The notes below the pieces were generated by a model. The model was given only the letters and a program-made list of their open reading frames with translations, had not been told where the DNA came from and did no database searches. From Lutibacter sp. HS1-25 (lineage in GTDB: Bacteria; Bacteroidota; Bacteroidia; Flavobacteriales; Flavobacteriaceae), in NCBI RefSeq assembly GCF_004121075.1, contig NZ_RHLN01000005.1, positions 44,241 to 108,240 of the forward strand: a stretch of 64,000 nucleotides of DNA. The letters are read 5' to 3'. Positions 17,251 through 26,759 of the stretch are shown piece by piece. The stretch's first letter is position 1. Each line of letters opens with the position of its first letter. The position numbers were made by a program, and so were the translations under genes.

Positions 17251-18603
17251 ATGTTAAACATTTCAAATAATAAAGTTGCAACCAATATAGACTTAAAATC
17301 ATTTAAGTCTGGAAAAGAAATATTCTCAAAGCAATACCATAAAGGATTTAAACGATTTTTACTGTTTTTTTCTATCATTTTGCTAATAATAACCTTTTTA
17401 CCTTGGACACAAAATATATCTAGCAATGGATTTGTTACAACCTTAAAGCCAGATCAACGTCCGCAAACTTTACAATCTCAAATACCAGGTCGCATTGAGC
17501 AATGGTACGTACAAGAAGGTGATTTTGTAAAAAAAGGTGATACCATTTTGCGCATTTCTGAAGTGAAAAGCGAATATTTTGATGAGAAATTAGCTGAAAG
17601 AACCGACAATCAGCTTACCGCTAAATCGTCATCTGTTGAAGCTTATAAAAACAAGGTTATAGCCTTAAACAATCAAATTTCAGCCTTACAACAAGAACGA
17701 AATTTAAAATTAGAACAGGCAAAAAACAAAGTGATACAAGCGCAATTAAAAGTTAAAAGTGATAGTATTGACTTAGAAGCTGAAAAAATAAAAGCCAACA
17801 TAGCCAACATACAATACAATCGTGCTGTTAAATTGCAACAAGAAGGCTTAAAATCGGTTAAAGATGTTGAAGATATTGGAAATAAATTACAAGAGGCAAA
17901 TGCTAAATTAATATCTCAGCAAAATAAATTTTTAAGCACTAAAAATGAAGCTTTAAATAGTGTGCTTTCAATTGCTACTATAGAAGCAACGTATCAAGAT
18001 AAATTAGCAAAATCAAAAAGTGATTTGTTTACAGCGCAATCAAGTGGTTTAAATACTGAAGTTGAAGTGTCTAAACTTGAAACTGATCTTGTTAATTATA
18101 AAAAACGTAGCAGTTTATTATACGTTACAGCACCTCAAGATGGTCAAATTAACAAAGCCATTAAATCTGGTATTGGAGAAACTTTTAAAGAAGGTGAACA
18201 ATTGGTAAATATTATGCCTTCAAATTACGAATTGGCTATAGAAATATATGTAAATCCAATAGATTTACCATTGATTCATATTGGCGAAAAAGTGCGTGTG
18301 CAGTTTGACGGTTGGCCGGCAATTGTTTTTAGCGGATGGCCAAATTCTTCTTACGGAACTTATGGTTCTAAAATTGTAGCCATTGAAAATTTTATTAGTG
18401 ATAATGGTAAATATCGTGTGCTTTTATCTCCCGATACCAACGATGTGAAATGGCCAGATGCCATTCGTGTTGGTTCTGGAGCAAGAACTATTGCTTTGTT
18501 AGAAAATGTCCCAATTGGATTCGAAATATGGCGACAAATAAACAGCTTCCCTCCTAACTTTTACCAGCCAAAAAATAAAAACGAAAGTTCAAAAAAGAAA
18601 TAA
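17251..18603 (+). CDS. HlyD-family membrane fusion protein
   Basis: The 450-residue protein has one membrane helix at about residues 36-55 and a biotinyl-lipoyl half motif (PGRIEQWYVQEGDFVKKGDT) at about 80-100. A long coiled-coil hairpin spans about 120-285, then comes the second lipoyl half and barrel (VTAPQDGQI, GETFKEGEQLVNI). It bridges the ABC protein in the inner membrane to the TolC channel. It starts 3 bp after the ABC gene. Confidence 0.92.
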   Translation: MLNISNNKVATNIDLKSFKSGKEIFSKQYHKGFKRFLLFFSIILLIITFLPWTQNISSNGFVTTLKPDQRPQTLQSQIPGRIEQWYVQEGDFVKKGDTILRISEVKSEYFDEKLAERTDNQLTAKSSSVEAYKNKVIALNNQISALQQERNLKLEQAKNKVIQAQLKVKSDSIDLEAEKIKANIANIQYNRAVKLQQEGLKSVKDVEDIGNKLQEANAKLISQQNKFLSTKNEALNSVLSIATIEATYQDKLAKSKSDLFTAQSSGLNTEVEVSKLETDLVNYKKRSSLLYVTAPQDGQINKAIKSGIGETFKEGEQLVNIMPSNYELAIEIYVNPIDLPLIHIGEKVRVQFDGWPAIVFSGWPNSSYGTYGSKIVAIENFISDNGKYRVLLSPDTNDVKWPDAIRVGSGARTIALLENVPIGFEIWRQINSFPPNFYQPKNKNESSKKK

Positions 18604-18611
18604 AAGGCATT

Positions 18612-19994
18612 ATGAAAAGATTGGTTACTATTTCGTTATTTTTAATTTGCAGTGCTGCTTTTACACAGGTAAGCGACAATATTTTAACCTTAGAAGAATA
18701 TTTAGGTTATGTAAAAAAATACCATCCTGTTGTAAAACAAGCACAATTAATTACCAGCGAAAGTGAATATAAATTATTAAAATCTAGAGGCGCTTTTGAC
18801 CCCAAATTAGAGGTTGATTACAGCAATAAAAAGTTTAAAGGCACGGATTATTACGATAAGTTAAATGCTTCTTTTAAAATTCCAACTTGGTATGGCGTAG
18901 AATTTAAAGCCAATTACGAAAATAATGATGGAACTTATTTAAATCCTGAAAATAAAACACCAGAAGATGGTTTGTACAGTTTTGGTGTTTCGGTATCATT
19001 AGCAAAAGGTTTGTTAACCAACAATAGAATGATTACCTTAAAACAAGCCAAATTATATGTTGATCAGGCTGAAGCAAAACAAAAAATTGTAATTAACGAA
19101 ATTTTATATACCGCCATTAATACTTACTTTAATTGGTTAAAAAACTATCAGGCAACATTGGTTTTTGACAATTATATGTTGAATGCCAAAACAAGACTTC
19201 AAAATGTAAAAAGAAGCTATATTGAAGGCGATAAACCTGCTATTGATACGCTTGAAGCTAGTATCAATTTTAAAGACAGGTTGCTGGATTTAGAAAAAGC
19301 CAAAATCGGATTGATAAAATCTAAATTAGAATTGTCTAACTATTTATGGCTAGAAAACGATTTGCCTTTAGAATTAGAGGAAAATATGATTCCTGATAAT
19401 TTAACAATTCAAAAAATTGATATTGTTTTAAATAGTTCTATTTTAAATATAGATGATGAACTTATAAATAACAATCCTAAACTTCAACAGCTTCAACTTA
19501 AAAAAGAAAGTTTAATTTTAGATAAAAGATTAAAAACAAACAACTTACTACCTGTAATTGATTTTCAATACAACTTTTTATCTTCAAATAATACCGAAAC
19601 TTTTAATACTTCAAACTATAAAACAGGCTTAAATATGAGCTATCCTTTATTTTTAAGAAAGGAACGCGCAGACTTAAAATTGGCAAAACTAAAATTACAA
19701 GATATAGAGTTTGATATTTCGGCCAACAAAGTATTTTTAAAAAACAAGATTCAAAGTACTTTGCAAGAAATTGAATCGTATACTGCTCAATACAATATTT
19801 TGCTTAATTTGGTTAAAGACTACGAGCAATTGGTTAAAAGCGAAGAGCGTAAATTTACTTTAGGCGAAGGTTCTTTGTTTCTTGTAAATTACAGAGAGGT
19901 AAAACTAATTGAAAGTCAACTTAAAAAAATTGACAGCGAATATCAACTTTTTAATAGTAAATCTAGTTTATTAAGGGTTTTGGCAGATTTGTAA
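18612..19994 (+). CDS. TolC-family outer membrane channel
   Basis: The 460-residue protein has a signal peptide (about 1-19, MKRLVTISLFLICSAAFTQ) and the two long helical hairpin repeats of outer-membrane efflux proteins (LTLEEYLGYVKKYHPVVKQA at the start of the first). It begins 8 bp after the HlyD gene and ends the operon at the terminator at 20082-20116. The set forms a type I-like or multidrug tripartite exporter with unknown cargo; no candidate secreted peptide is encoded next to it. Confidence 0.9.
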   Translation: MKRLVTISLFLICSAAFTQVSDNILTLEEYLGYVKKYHPVVKQAQLITSESEYKLLKSRGAFDPKLEVDYSNKKFKGTDYYDKLNASFKIPTWYGVEFKANYENNDGTYLNPENKTPEDGLYSFGVSVSLAKGLLTNNRMITLKQAKLYVDQAEAKQKIVINEILYTAINTYFNWLKNYQATLVFDNYMLNAKTRLQNVKRSYIEGDKPAIDTLEASINFKDRLLDLEKAKIGLIKSKLELSNYLWLENDLPLELEENMIPDNLTIQKIDIVLNSSILNIDDELINNNPKLQQLQLKKESLILDKRLKTNNLLPVIDFQYNFLSSNNTETFNTSNYKTGLNMSYPLFLRKERADLKLAKLKLQDIEFDISANKVFLKNKIQSTLQEIESYTAQYNILLNLVKDYEQLVKSEERKFTLGEGSLFLVNYREVKLIESQLKKIDSEYQLFNSKSSLLRVLADL

Positions 19995-20081
19995 TTGTTT
20001 GTTTTTTAGCATTTTAAAAACTTTAATATAATTTAAAGCTGAGATCAAAAAAAAAAAAAACCAAATTATGGTGTAACTTAT

Positions 20082-20116
20082 AAAAAATGCTTCAAATTTT
20101 ATTTGAAGCATTTTTT
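20082..20116. terminator. Bidirectional terminator between TolC and aldo/keto reductase genes
   Basis: ATGCTTCAAAT (20087-20097) pairs perfectly with ATTTGAAGCAT (20101-20111), with A and T runs on the two sides. It serves both converging genes. Confidence 0.9.
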
Positions 20117-20166
20117 ATAAATTCTAGTAAAATATTACTTTTTCAGTAGTTTGTATCAACCAATTA

Positions 20167-21123
20167 TTAAGTCCAAGGCAACTTATTTCTTTCTTCCCAA
20201 TAATCTTGAGGTGCTATTTTAAAAGATTTTAGCAAATCTAATTCAGTTGTTTCAAGTTTAAAATTTTGAGCTTTCATGTTTTGTTCCAATTGCTCTTTAT
20301 TAAATGCACCACTAAGCAGGTATGTTGGCTCTAAATAATCCATCACAAACCTAAGTGCAATAGCATCAATACCAACTTGGTAATTTTTAGCCAAAGTATC
20401 TAAAACACTGTAAAGTTTTTGATAATGACTAAATTTTTCATTTTTTAACAATCGACCGTTGGCTAAAGCTTCTTTAACAATAACCGTTTTTTGCATACCA
20501 AGTAAATGCTTCAAAATAGTATGAGTCGATTGTTCTAAAATATTGTAAGTTACTTGGTAACTATCAAACAAATCCTCATTTTCAATCTTAATTTTTAAAG
20601 CAGTTTCAATAATTTGGCTTTGGTTAGCACCGCTTGTAGTAATACCAATTTGTAAACCGGTTTGTTTTTTTATTTCGTAAAGTTTATTTAAAACATCTTT
20701 ATTTTCTAAAATGCCACTTTCAAAAGTTGCAGAGTGTACTTGGTATATTTTTAATGCAGGTAATAATTCTTTTGATATTTCCCACTGTGCAACAAGTTTT
20801 TCTAAAGAGTGCTCTTTAATTTCATGTGCTCCGCTATAACCCAATTCCCAATCTGCAACATATGTATAACCCCATTTTGTGCTTAAAGTCACATCATTGT
20901 GCTTACAATTAGAATTCCAGTTTATTAAAAAAGCCTCTCCTTTACCGTAAGAAGGCGCTGTATCAAAATAACGAATACCATGTTTATAGGCAAAATCAAG
21001 CGCACTTAAAGCATTCTCTTCAAATGCTTTAAACGATTTATCTTGCGAACTACCATCGTTAATATTTATGTATTCTGGCCTCCCCAAAGCCGCTAAACCC
21101 AATCCAATTTTTGTTTTTGACAT
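20167..21123 (-). CDS. Aldo/keto reductase family protein
   Basis: The 318-residue TIM-barrel protein has the family's FDTAPSYGKGEAFL segment (catalytic Asp and Tyr at about 54-59) and a lysine in LSTKWGYTY. The usual HxxR or HxxD catalytic histidine region appears as YQVHSATF. It is a distant AKR, closest to the D-threo-aldose dehydrogenase-like group; the substrate is unknown. On this strand TAAATTTG at 21163-21170 is a good -7 box. Confidence 0.82.
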   Translation of the reverse strand: MSKTKIGLGLAALGRPEYININDGSSQDKSFKAFEENALSALDFAYKHGIRYFDTAPSYGKGEAFLINWNSNCKHNDVTLSTKWGYTYVADWELGYSGAHEIKEHSLEKLVAQWEISKELLPALKIYQVHSATFESGILENKDVLNKLYEIKKQTGLQIGITTSGANQSQIIETALKIKIENEDLFDSYQVTYNILEQSTHTILKHLLGMQKTVIVKEALANGRLLKNEKFSHYQKLYSVLDTLAKNYQVGIDAIALRFVMDYLEPTYLLSGAFNKEQLEQNMKAQNFKLETTELDLLKSFKIAPQDYWEERNKLPWT

Positions 21124-21293
21124 ATTGCTAGTTGTTGTTCCAATTTATTTTAATAAGTGCTGCAAATTTAACCAAATTACCTTAACGAAAACGCTATCGT
21201 AAATAACCTTTTTTACTGATAAAAATCAGTTATAATACAAAGCTATTATGAGTAATTTTGCGTGACTTTAAAAAAATATAAAAGCAGAAAAAT

Positions 21294-21863
21294 ATGAGTA
21301 CAGTAAAATTAGGAAATCCAGCTGTTGTAGGTCTGGGAGGTTTCGGTTTAACAACATTATTATTACAATTTCATAACTTAGAATTATGTGGTTTGGGACC
21401 TGTAGTAGCAATGGGATTTATCTTTGGTGGATTGGCGCAAATGATTGCCGGTTTTATGGAGCAAAAAATGGGAAATAACTTCGGTTTTGCTGCATTTTCA
21501 GCTTATGGCTCATTTTGGATCGGATTGGGCATTATTTGGATTTTAAATTATTTTCAAATCTACACTTCTTCTGGTACTGATGTTGGCTTTTACTTAATAG
21601 CTTGGACACTTTTTACTGTAATTTTATGGATCGGTTCTTTGTTTATTCACAAAGCTATGGCTTTTACATTTACAACATTATTAGCAGGTTTTATATTGTT
21701 AGATTTGGTTCATTTCGGATTTCCAGGATTGATATCAACCGCTGCTATTGTGTTAATTGTCTGCGCTTTAGCTGCTTGGTATATGATGGCTGCAATCATT
21801 ATTAATGATGTGGCTGGAAGAACTATTTTAAGCGTTGGAGAACCATTGTTAAAAAAAGGATAG
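21294..21863 (+). CDS. satP: Acetate/succinate transporter, GPR1/FUN34/YaaH family
   Basis: The 189-residue protein has six membrane helices and opens with the family signature in variant form, NPAVVGLGGFGLTT (NPAPLGL in E. coli SatP). The family forms hexameric channels for acetate and succinate with a proton. A -7 box, TAATTTTG at 21253-21260, lies about 33 bp upstream, and a terminator follows, so it is a single-gene unit. Confidence 0.9.
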   Translation: MSTVKLGNPAVVGLGGFGLTTLLLQFHNLELCGLGPVVAMGFIFGGLAQMIAGFMEQKMGNNFGFAAFSAYGSFWIGLGIIWILNYFQIYTSSGTDVGFYLIAWTLFTVILWIGSLFIHKAMAFTFTTLLAGFILLDLVHFGFPGLISTAAIVLIVCALAAWYMMAAIIINDVAGRTILSVGEPLLKKG

Positions 21864-21888
21864 TTGACTAAAACTAGTTTTTATAACT

Positions 21889-21920
21889 GGCATTGTTCTT
21901 AGAGCAATGCCTTTTTTTTG
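21889..21920 (+). terminator. Terminator of the acetate transporter gene
   Basis: GGCATTG (21889-21895) pairs with CAATGCC (21905-21911), extended by T-G, T-A and C-G pairs around a TTA loop, and a T tract follows. Confidence 0.85.
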
Positions 21921-21958
21921 CCTTAAATTTCAGACTTTAGACTTTTAATTTTTACAAT

Positions 21959-22052
21959 GGCGCTCCGTAAAGGTCGGGCTTTTCGCTATATCTTTTTTAC
22001 AATTTCACTGCGTTACATTGTAAAAAAGGATGCCGCTGCAATCCCTAGCGCG
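21959..22052. repeat. GC-rich palindromic intergenic element
   Basis: The element stands out by base composition. It is bounded by GCGCT (21960-21964) and AGCGC (22047-22051), and has an inner perfect stem TTTTTTACAAT (21993-22003) with ATTGTAAAAAA (22017-22027). I recall similar elements between genes in other flavobacteria, but cannot check this. It probably is a small mobile or structured repeat. Confidence 0.5.
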
Positions 22053-22102
22053 GTTTCAACAATAAATAAAGTAATACAAATATGTACAGAAATCTTAAAA
22101 CA

Positions 22103-22138
22103 ACTGCAACTGTTGTAAACTGCAATTGTAAACTGCAA
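22103..22138. repeat. Short tandem repeat of AACTGCAA type
   Basis: Three copies of AACTGCAA/T separated by TGT or TTGT-A linkers end next to the stop codon of the EamA gene. This is simple intergenic repeat with no sign of a function. Confidence 0.5.
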
Positions 22139-22139
22139 C

Positions 22140-22988
22140 TTACAAACGGTCTTTACGTGCCTTGTAAATTACATTTAACACCAACGATCCAATAATTAAC
22201 GAAATACCTAACAAGCTCCAAAACGAATAAATTTCATTAAAAAATAAAAATCCAAAAGCAACTGTAAATACCACTTCAACATATTTTATAGGTGCTATTT
22301 GATCCGTTTTTCCATTTTGAAATGCTTTGGTCATAAATACTTGACCGTAATACCCAAAAACTCCCAAACTAAATAGTAAAACCCATTCAATTCCAACCGG
22401 ATTTACCCAGCTATTTAACGATAAAATAAGTCCTGTTAATGTTGCAATTACCATAAAATAATTTACCACTACAACAGGGTTTTCACTTTTACCTATTTTG
22501 CTAATTATATTATAAACCAAGCCACTTGTTATAGATGCAATAATGACCAATATCAAGCCCGTAGAATTTATTTGCGAATCAAATCCTTTTAAAACCAATA
22601 CACCTAAAAATGCCATTATAAAAAACAACCATTGCAAAGGCCAAATTTTCTGTTTCATAAAAAACACTGCAAATATACCTGCAAAAATTGGCGCTAAATA
22701 CCTAAGAGACACAGCTGTACCAACCGAAAGGTATTTGATAGACATAAAAAAAAGCGTCATTGAGGTAACACCTACCAAACCTCTTAAAATCAACAGTTTT
22801 TTATTGTTCCCAAGTATTGGAACACGATTTTTTAATAAAAAACCAAACGTAAAAAACAACGAACTTAACGATCTAAAAAATACAATTTGATAAGCACTTA
22901 CATTTTCTAAATATTTCACAGTTGCATTCATGCAGGCAAATGCAAAAGTACTAATAAGCATATATTTTATGGATTTTTTAGTATCCAT
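22140..22988 (-). CDS. EamA/DMT-family transporter
   Basis: The 282-residue protein has ten membrane helices in two EamA repeats of about 140 residues each (first begins MLISTFAFACMNATVKYL; second has AFQNGKTDQIAPIKYVEVVFT, typical of the end of the EamA fold). Members export or import amino acids, sugars or other metabolites. Nothing shows the substrate. It is followed upstream, 31 bp away on the same strand, by the agmatine deiminase gene, so it may belong to that operon. Confidence 0.85.
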   Translation of the reverse strand: MDTKKSIKYMLISTFAFACMNATVKYLENVSAYQIVFFRSLSSLFFTFGFLLKNRVPILGNNKKLLILRGLVGVTSMTLFFMSIKYLSVGTAVSLRYLAPIFAGIFAVFFMKQKIWPLQWLFFIMAFLGVLVLKGFDSQINSTGLILVIIASITSGLVYNIISKIGKSENPVVVVNYFMVIATLTGLILSLNSWVNPVGIEWVLLFSLGVFGYYGQVFMTKAFQNGKTDQIAPIKYVEVVFTVAFGFLFFNEIYSFWSLLGISLIIGSLVLNVIYKARKDRL

Positions 22989-23019
22989 AAACGCGTGTAT
23001 TAAGGTATTTCATCAAATT

Positions 23020-24060
23020 TTAAACAGGTATTTGTTGACTTAAACAGTGTAAAGTTCCAAATCCCCAAATTAAATCTATGGCACTAATACCAATAATTTC
23101 TCTATCAGGAAAACAGTCTGCAATAATATTTAAGGCAATTCTATCATTAGAATCGTTAAAAGTAGGTACTAAAACGCATTTGTTTATAATCAAGAAATTC
23201 GCATAACTGGCTGGTATTCTAATTCCGTCAAAATCCAACCGTTTTGGCATTGGCAAGGTTACAATTTTTGGTGCTTCACCATTTTCTAATTTAGCCTGTT
23301 GTAAACGTTTTAAATTGTCTTGTAAAGGTTTGTAATTTGCATCCTCTTTATTTTCTTCAACAACAGTTATAATGGTTGTTGGATTAACAAATCGGCATAA
23401 ATCGTCTATATGTCCGTGCGTATCATCGCCTTCAATACCATCACCCAACCAAATTACATTGGTAATTCCTAAGTATTCTTTAAAAACAGCTTCGTAATCT
23501 TTTTTGGTAAAATTTTCATTTCTAACCTGAATAGATGGATGAAGCAAACATTCTTCTGAAGTTAATAAAGTGCCTTTTCCATTGCTATCAATAGCACCTC
23601 CTTCAACAACAACAGGTTTGCCTTTGTACATAACTTGTGTTAACGGTATGTTTAAAAAATCCGCAACTTTTAAAGGTACGTGCTTGTCTAATAAGTAATT
23701 ATTATATTTTGCCCAACCATTAAAATTAAAGTTTAAAGCCTCTCTTCCATTTTCATTTTCAACCACAATAGGTCCTGAATCTCGCATCCAGCTTCTGTTG
23801 GTTTTATGGATTATAAACGAAACGTTTTTTACATTTACATGTGCAGTTTCCAACATCTCTAAAACCCTGTCTTGCAGTTTTTTATCAGCAACTACCAAAA
23901 CAATTTCTTCAACAGTAGCAACCTTTTTTATAAACTCTACAAAAGCCCATTTAATTGCTTCGTATTTCCCAGGCCAATCGCTTCCGTTGTGAGGAAAACA
24001 CAATAAAACACCTTGTTGTTTTTCCCATTCAGCAGGAAACCTTCTAGTTGAATTTACCAT
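23020..24060 (-). CDS. aguA: Agmatine deiminase
   Basis: The 346-residue protein converts agmatine to N-carbamoylputrescine. The guanidino-modifying fold shows its catalytic residues in WMRDSGPI (about 95), GDGIEGDDTHGHIDDLCRF (about 205-222) and the C-terminal GTLHCLSQQIPV with the nucleophilic Cys339. It starts one base after the aguB gene ends, so the two steps of putrescine synthesis from agmatine are encoded together. Confidence 0.95.
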   Translation of the reverse strand: MVNSTRRFPAEWEKQQGVLLCFPHNGSDWPGKYEAIKWAFVEFIKKVATVEEIVLVVADKKLQDRVLEMLETAHVNVKNVSFIIHKTNRSWMRDSGPIVVENENGREALNFNFNGWAKYNNYLLDKHVPLKVADFLNIPLTQVMYKGKPVVVEGGAIDSNGKGTLLTSEECLLHPSIQVRNENFTKKDYEAVFKEYLGITNVIWLGDGIEGDDTHGHIDDLCRFVNPTTIITVVEENKEDANYKPLQDNLKRLQQAKLENGEAPKIVTLPMPKRLDFDGIRIPASYANFLIINKCVLVPTFNDSNDRIALNIIADCFPDREIIGISAIDLIWGFGTLHCLSQQIPV

Positions 24061-24061
24061 A

Positions 24062-24949
24062 TTAATCTATCGCTCTTTTTGTAATATCACCAAATGCGTC
24101 AATGCGTCTGTCTCTAAAAAATGGCCAATTCTGACGAACATTTTCTTGTAAATCCAAATCAACTTCAGCAATTAAAATTTCTTCTTTATCATGTGATGCT
24201 TGTGCTAAAATTTCACCTTGAGGTCCTGCAATAAATGAAGATCCCCAAAACTGAATACCTTCTGTTCCCGGAATGTATTTTTCCAAACCTACTCTATTTG
24301 CAGCAGCAACATAAACGCCATTTGCAACAGCATGACCTTTCATAACATTCATCCAAGCACCGTGTTGATTTTCGCCATATTCCTCCTTTTCTAAAGGATG
24401 CCAACCAATTGCTGTTGGGTAAAACAACACTTCTGCACCTTGTAAAGCGGTTAAACGTGCAGCTTCTGGATACCATTGATCCCAACAAATAAGTGTACCA
24501 ATTTTTCCTTTTTTAGTAGGAAATGTTTTAAAACCAATATCACCAGGTGTAAAATAAAATTTTTCGTAAAAATGTGGATCATCTGGAATGTGCATTTTAC
24601 GGTATAAACCAGCTTCTGTTCCATCAGTATCAATAATATATGCACTGTTATGGTAAATTCCAGCCATTCTTTTTTCAAAGAAAGGAACAATAATTACCAC
24701 ACCTAATTCTTTTGCCAAAGCACTAAATGCAATAAATGAAGTGCTGTACAATTCTTCAGCAATCGCAAAATTTGCTGTGTCTTCACTCTGACAAAAATAA
24801 TGGCTACTGTACAATTCTGGTAACGAAATAACTTCTGCACCTTGTTGTGCAGCATCTTTTACCCATTTGATACATTTTTTTAAATTGTTTTCAGCTACAT
24901 CATTCAAATTTAATTGAAGTACAGCAATTTTATAGGTTTTATTAGGCAT
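24062..24949 (-). CDS. aguB: N-carbamoylputrescine amidase
   Basis: The 295-residue nitrilase-fold protein has the triad Glu45 (SLPELY), Lys118 (YRKMHIPDDP) and Cys155 (LICWDQWYPE). It hydrolyses N-carbamoylputrescine to putrescine, CO2 and ammonia. It is the first gene of the aguB-aguA pair and lies on the minus strand behind an AT-rich spacer. Confidence 0.95.
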   Translation of the reverse strand: MPNKTYKIAVLQLNLNDVAENNLKKCIKWVKDAAQQGAEVISLPELYSSHYFCQSEDTANFAIAEELYSTSFIAFSALAKELGVVIIVPFFEKRMAGIYHNSAYIIDTDGTEAGLYRKMHIPDDPHFYEKFYFTPGDIGFKTFPTKKGKIGTLICWDQWYPEAARLTALQGAEVLFYPTAIGWHPLEKEEYGENQHGAWMNVMKGHAVANGVYVAAANRVGLEKYIPGTEGIQFWGSSFIAGPQGEILAQASHDKEEILIAEVDLDLQENVRQNWPFFRDRRIDAFGDITKRAID

Positions 24950-24994
24950 ATACGTTTATTTTGATTGCAAAAATAATGAATTTATTTTATTTGG

Positions 24995-25055
24995 TTAGAA
25001 GGTTGAATGGTTTAACGGTGTAAATGTCTGTGGTTTATTATAGCTTAAAAGGTTA
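24995..25055. repeat. Diverged inverted copy of the 26.8-27.2 kb repeat
   Basis: Read on the minus strand this spacer contains TAAACCACAGA, TTTACACC and AACCATTCAACC, which are segments of the tandem repeat on the other side of the long SDR gene. The gene at 25118-26671 is therefore flanked by the same repeat in opposite orientation. Confidence 0.5.
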
Positions 25056-25117
25056 ATTGTTTAAAAATATAATAATCATAATTGTACATTATTCATTTTT
25101 CAATATTAATTATTAAT

Positions 25118-26671
25118 TTACCAAGCAATTGGTTTATAGTCTTTTAAAAATTTACCACACCAATGTTTCCCAGTGTTAATTCCATCAAACAAAGGATCAA
25201 CTACCCTTGCAGCGCCATCAACAATATCTAATGGTGGCTGAAAATCAAACAATTCTTGTTTCTTTTTAGACAATTCTGCCGGATCTTCATCTGTTACCCA
25301 ACCTGTATCAACGGCATTCATAAAAATACCATCTTTTGCCAAAGTTCCTGCCGCAGTATGTGTTAACATATTTAAAGCTGCCTTTGCCATATTGGTATGC
25401 GGATGGCGGTCTTCTTTAAAATTTTTGTAAAACTTACCTTCCATTGCCGAAACATTGATAATGTGTTTCATTCCTGTATGGTCTTTTTTCATGACTTCTG
25501 AAAGACGGTTACATAAAACAAATGGCGCAACAGAATTAACCAACTGAACTTCAATCATTTCAGTAGTTTCAATTTCACCCAATTTTAAACGCCAACTGTT
25601 GACTTTTCTTAAATCAACTTGCTGTAAATCTGCATCTAACTCACCTTCAGGAAAAACTTCTTTTGAAACCAAAGCTTTGTCAAAACTATAAGGAATTTGA
25701 GATAATTTAGCCGATGAACTCAACCCGATTCCTGGTTCAGGTCCGTGCCAAGTTACTGGCATATTTTGATTGGAAGAAGCTCCTGATGTTAATATTTTTA
25801 GTTCCTGCAAACAATTTTGATGGTCGGTTAAAAGTTCTTGTGCTTTTGCAGGAAGTGCCTCAAATTGTTTTTCTTCATTTTCCATCAAATGCTGATAAAA
25901 CCCCGAAGGTCTTCGTACGGTTTGTGCGGCATTGTTGATTAATATATCCAATCGTTCGTATTTTTGCTCTATAAAATTGCAAAAAATCTCAACACTAGGA
26001 ATATGACGCAAATCAAGTCCGTGAACTTTTAAACGATGACCCCACTCCATAAAATCAGGCTCTTTTGAAAAACGCAAAGCCGAATCTACAGGAAAACGCG
26101 TAGTTGCAATAACCGTAGCGCCACCTCTTAACAGCATCAAAGTTATATGATAACCAATTTTTAACCGAGAACCTGTAATTACCGCAATTTGCCCTTTTAC
26201 ATTGGCAGTTTGAAAACGTTTTGCGTAATTAAAATCGCCACAATCTGTACACATGGTATCGTAAAAATGGTGCATTTTGGTAAACTCCGTTTTGCAGACA
26301 TAACAGTTTTTAGGTGTTTCAAGCTCTATGGTTTTTTTTAAATGCAATTCACTAGCAGCTAATAATTTAGGTGCGGTAAAAACAACCGATTCTCTGGCGC
26401 TTCTAATACCTGTTTCTTTACGTGCCGTTTTATCTTTGGCTTCTAGCTTGCGTTTTGCTGCTTTTTTACCATCTTTTTTTCTGCGTGAAAATTCGTCACG
26501 ATTGGGTCTTGAAAACATTCCCGCAACTTTAATCAATTCCGTTCTTTGTTCTTTTTTAATATCAAAAATCTGACTGGTATTATTTACCAATTGAGACAAA
26601 ACAGCAATACATTTTGCTATTTCTTCGGAAGTAATTCCGTTTTCTAAGCTTGTTTTTTCTTTCTCCATCAT
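25118..26671 (-). CDS. Long SDR-family protein with zinc ribbon
   Basis: The 517-residue protein has a basic, lysine-rich N terminus. A zinc ribbon follows (CYVC at about 122 and CTDC about 20 residues on), then a Rossmann domain from about 155 ([13 protein letters not shown], later [12 protein letters not shown]). The usual SDR catalytic YxxxK reads TNMAK here, so the tyrosine is replaced by threonine; catalysis as an ordinary SDR is doubtful. A 100-residue insertion separates the cofactor and catalytic parts. Related long SDR proteins occur in other Bacteroidota, function unknown. The 5' leader is a hairpin plus seven U directly before the start codon. Confidence 0.75.
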   Translation of the reverse strand: MMEKEKTSLENGITSEEIAKCIAVLSQLVNNTSQIFDIKKEQRTELIKVAGMFSRPNRDEFSRRKKDGKKAAKRKLEAKDKTARKETGIRSARESVVFTAPKLLAASELHLKKTIELETPKNCYVCKTEFTKMHHFYDTMCTDCGDFNYAKRFQTANVKGQIAVITGSRLKIGYHITLMLLRGGATVIATTRFPVDSALRFSKEPDFMEWGHRLKVHGLDLRHIPSVEIFCNFIEQKYERLDILINNAAQTVRRPSGFYQHLMENEEKQFEALPAKAQELLTDHQNCLQELKILTSGASSNQNMPVTWHGPEPGIGLSSSAKLSQIPYSFDKALVSKEVFPEGELDADLQQVDLRKVNSWRLKLGEIETTEMIEVQLVNSVAPFVLCNRLSEVMKKDHTGMKHIINVSAMEGKFYKNFKEDRHPHTNMAKAALNMLTHTAAGTLAKDGIFMNAVDTGWVTDEDPAELSKKKQELFDFQPPLDIVDGAARVVDPLFDGINTGKHWCGKFLKDYKPIAW

Positions 26672-26678
26672 AAAAAAA

Positions 26679-26716
26679 GGTGCATCAAATTATTGAAGCA
26701 CCATTTTGCAAAGATA
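26679..26716 (-). promoter_or_regulatory. Promoter with 5'-terminal terminator-like hairpin
   Basis: On the minus strand TATCTTTG (26716-26709) is an exact -7 box. Transcription would start near 26703, where GGTGC-T-TCAA pairs with TTGA-T-GCACC (26702-26679). Seven U (26678-26672) then run directly into the start codon at 26671. The message would begin with a hairpin and U run. Confidence 0.5.
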
Positions 26717-26759
26717 GATATTTGAAGTTAGATAATAGAAGTTAGATATTAGAAGTTTT

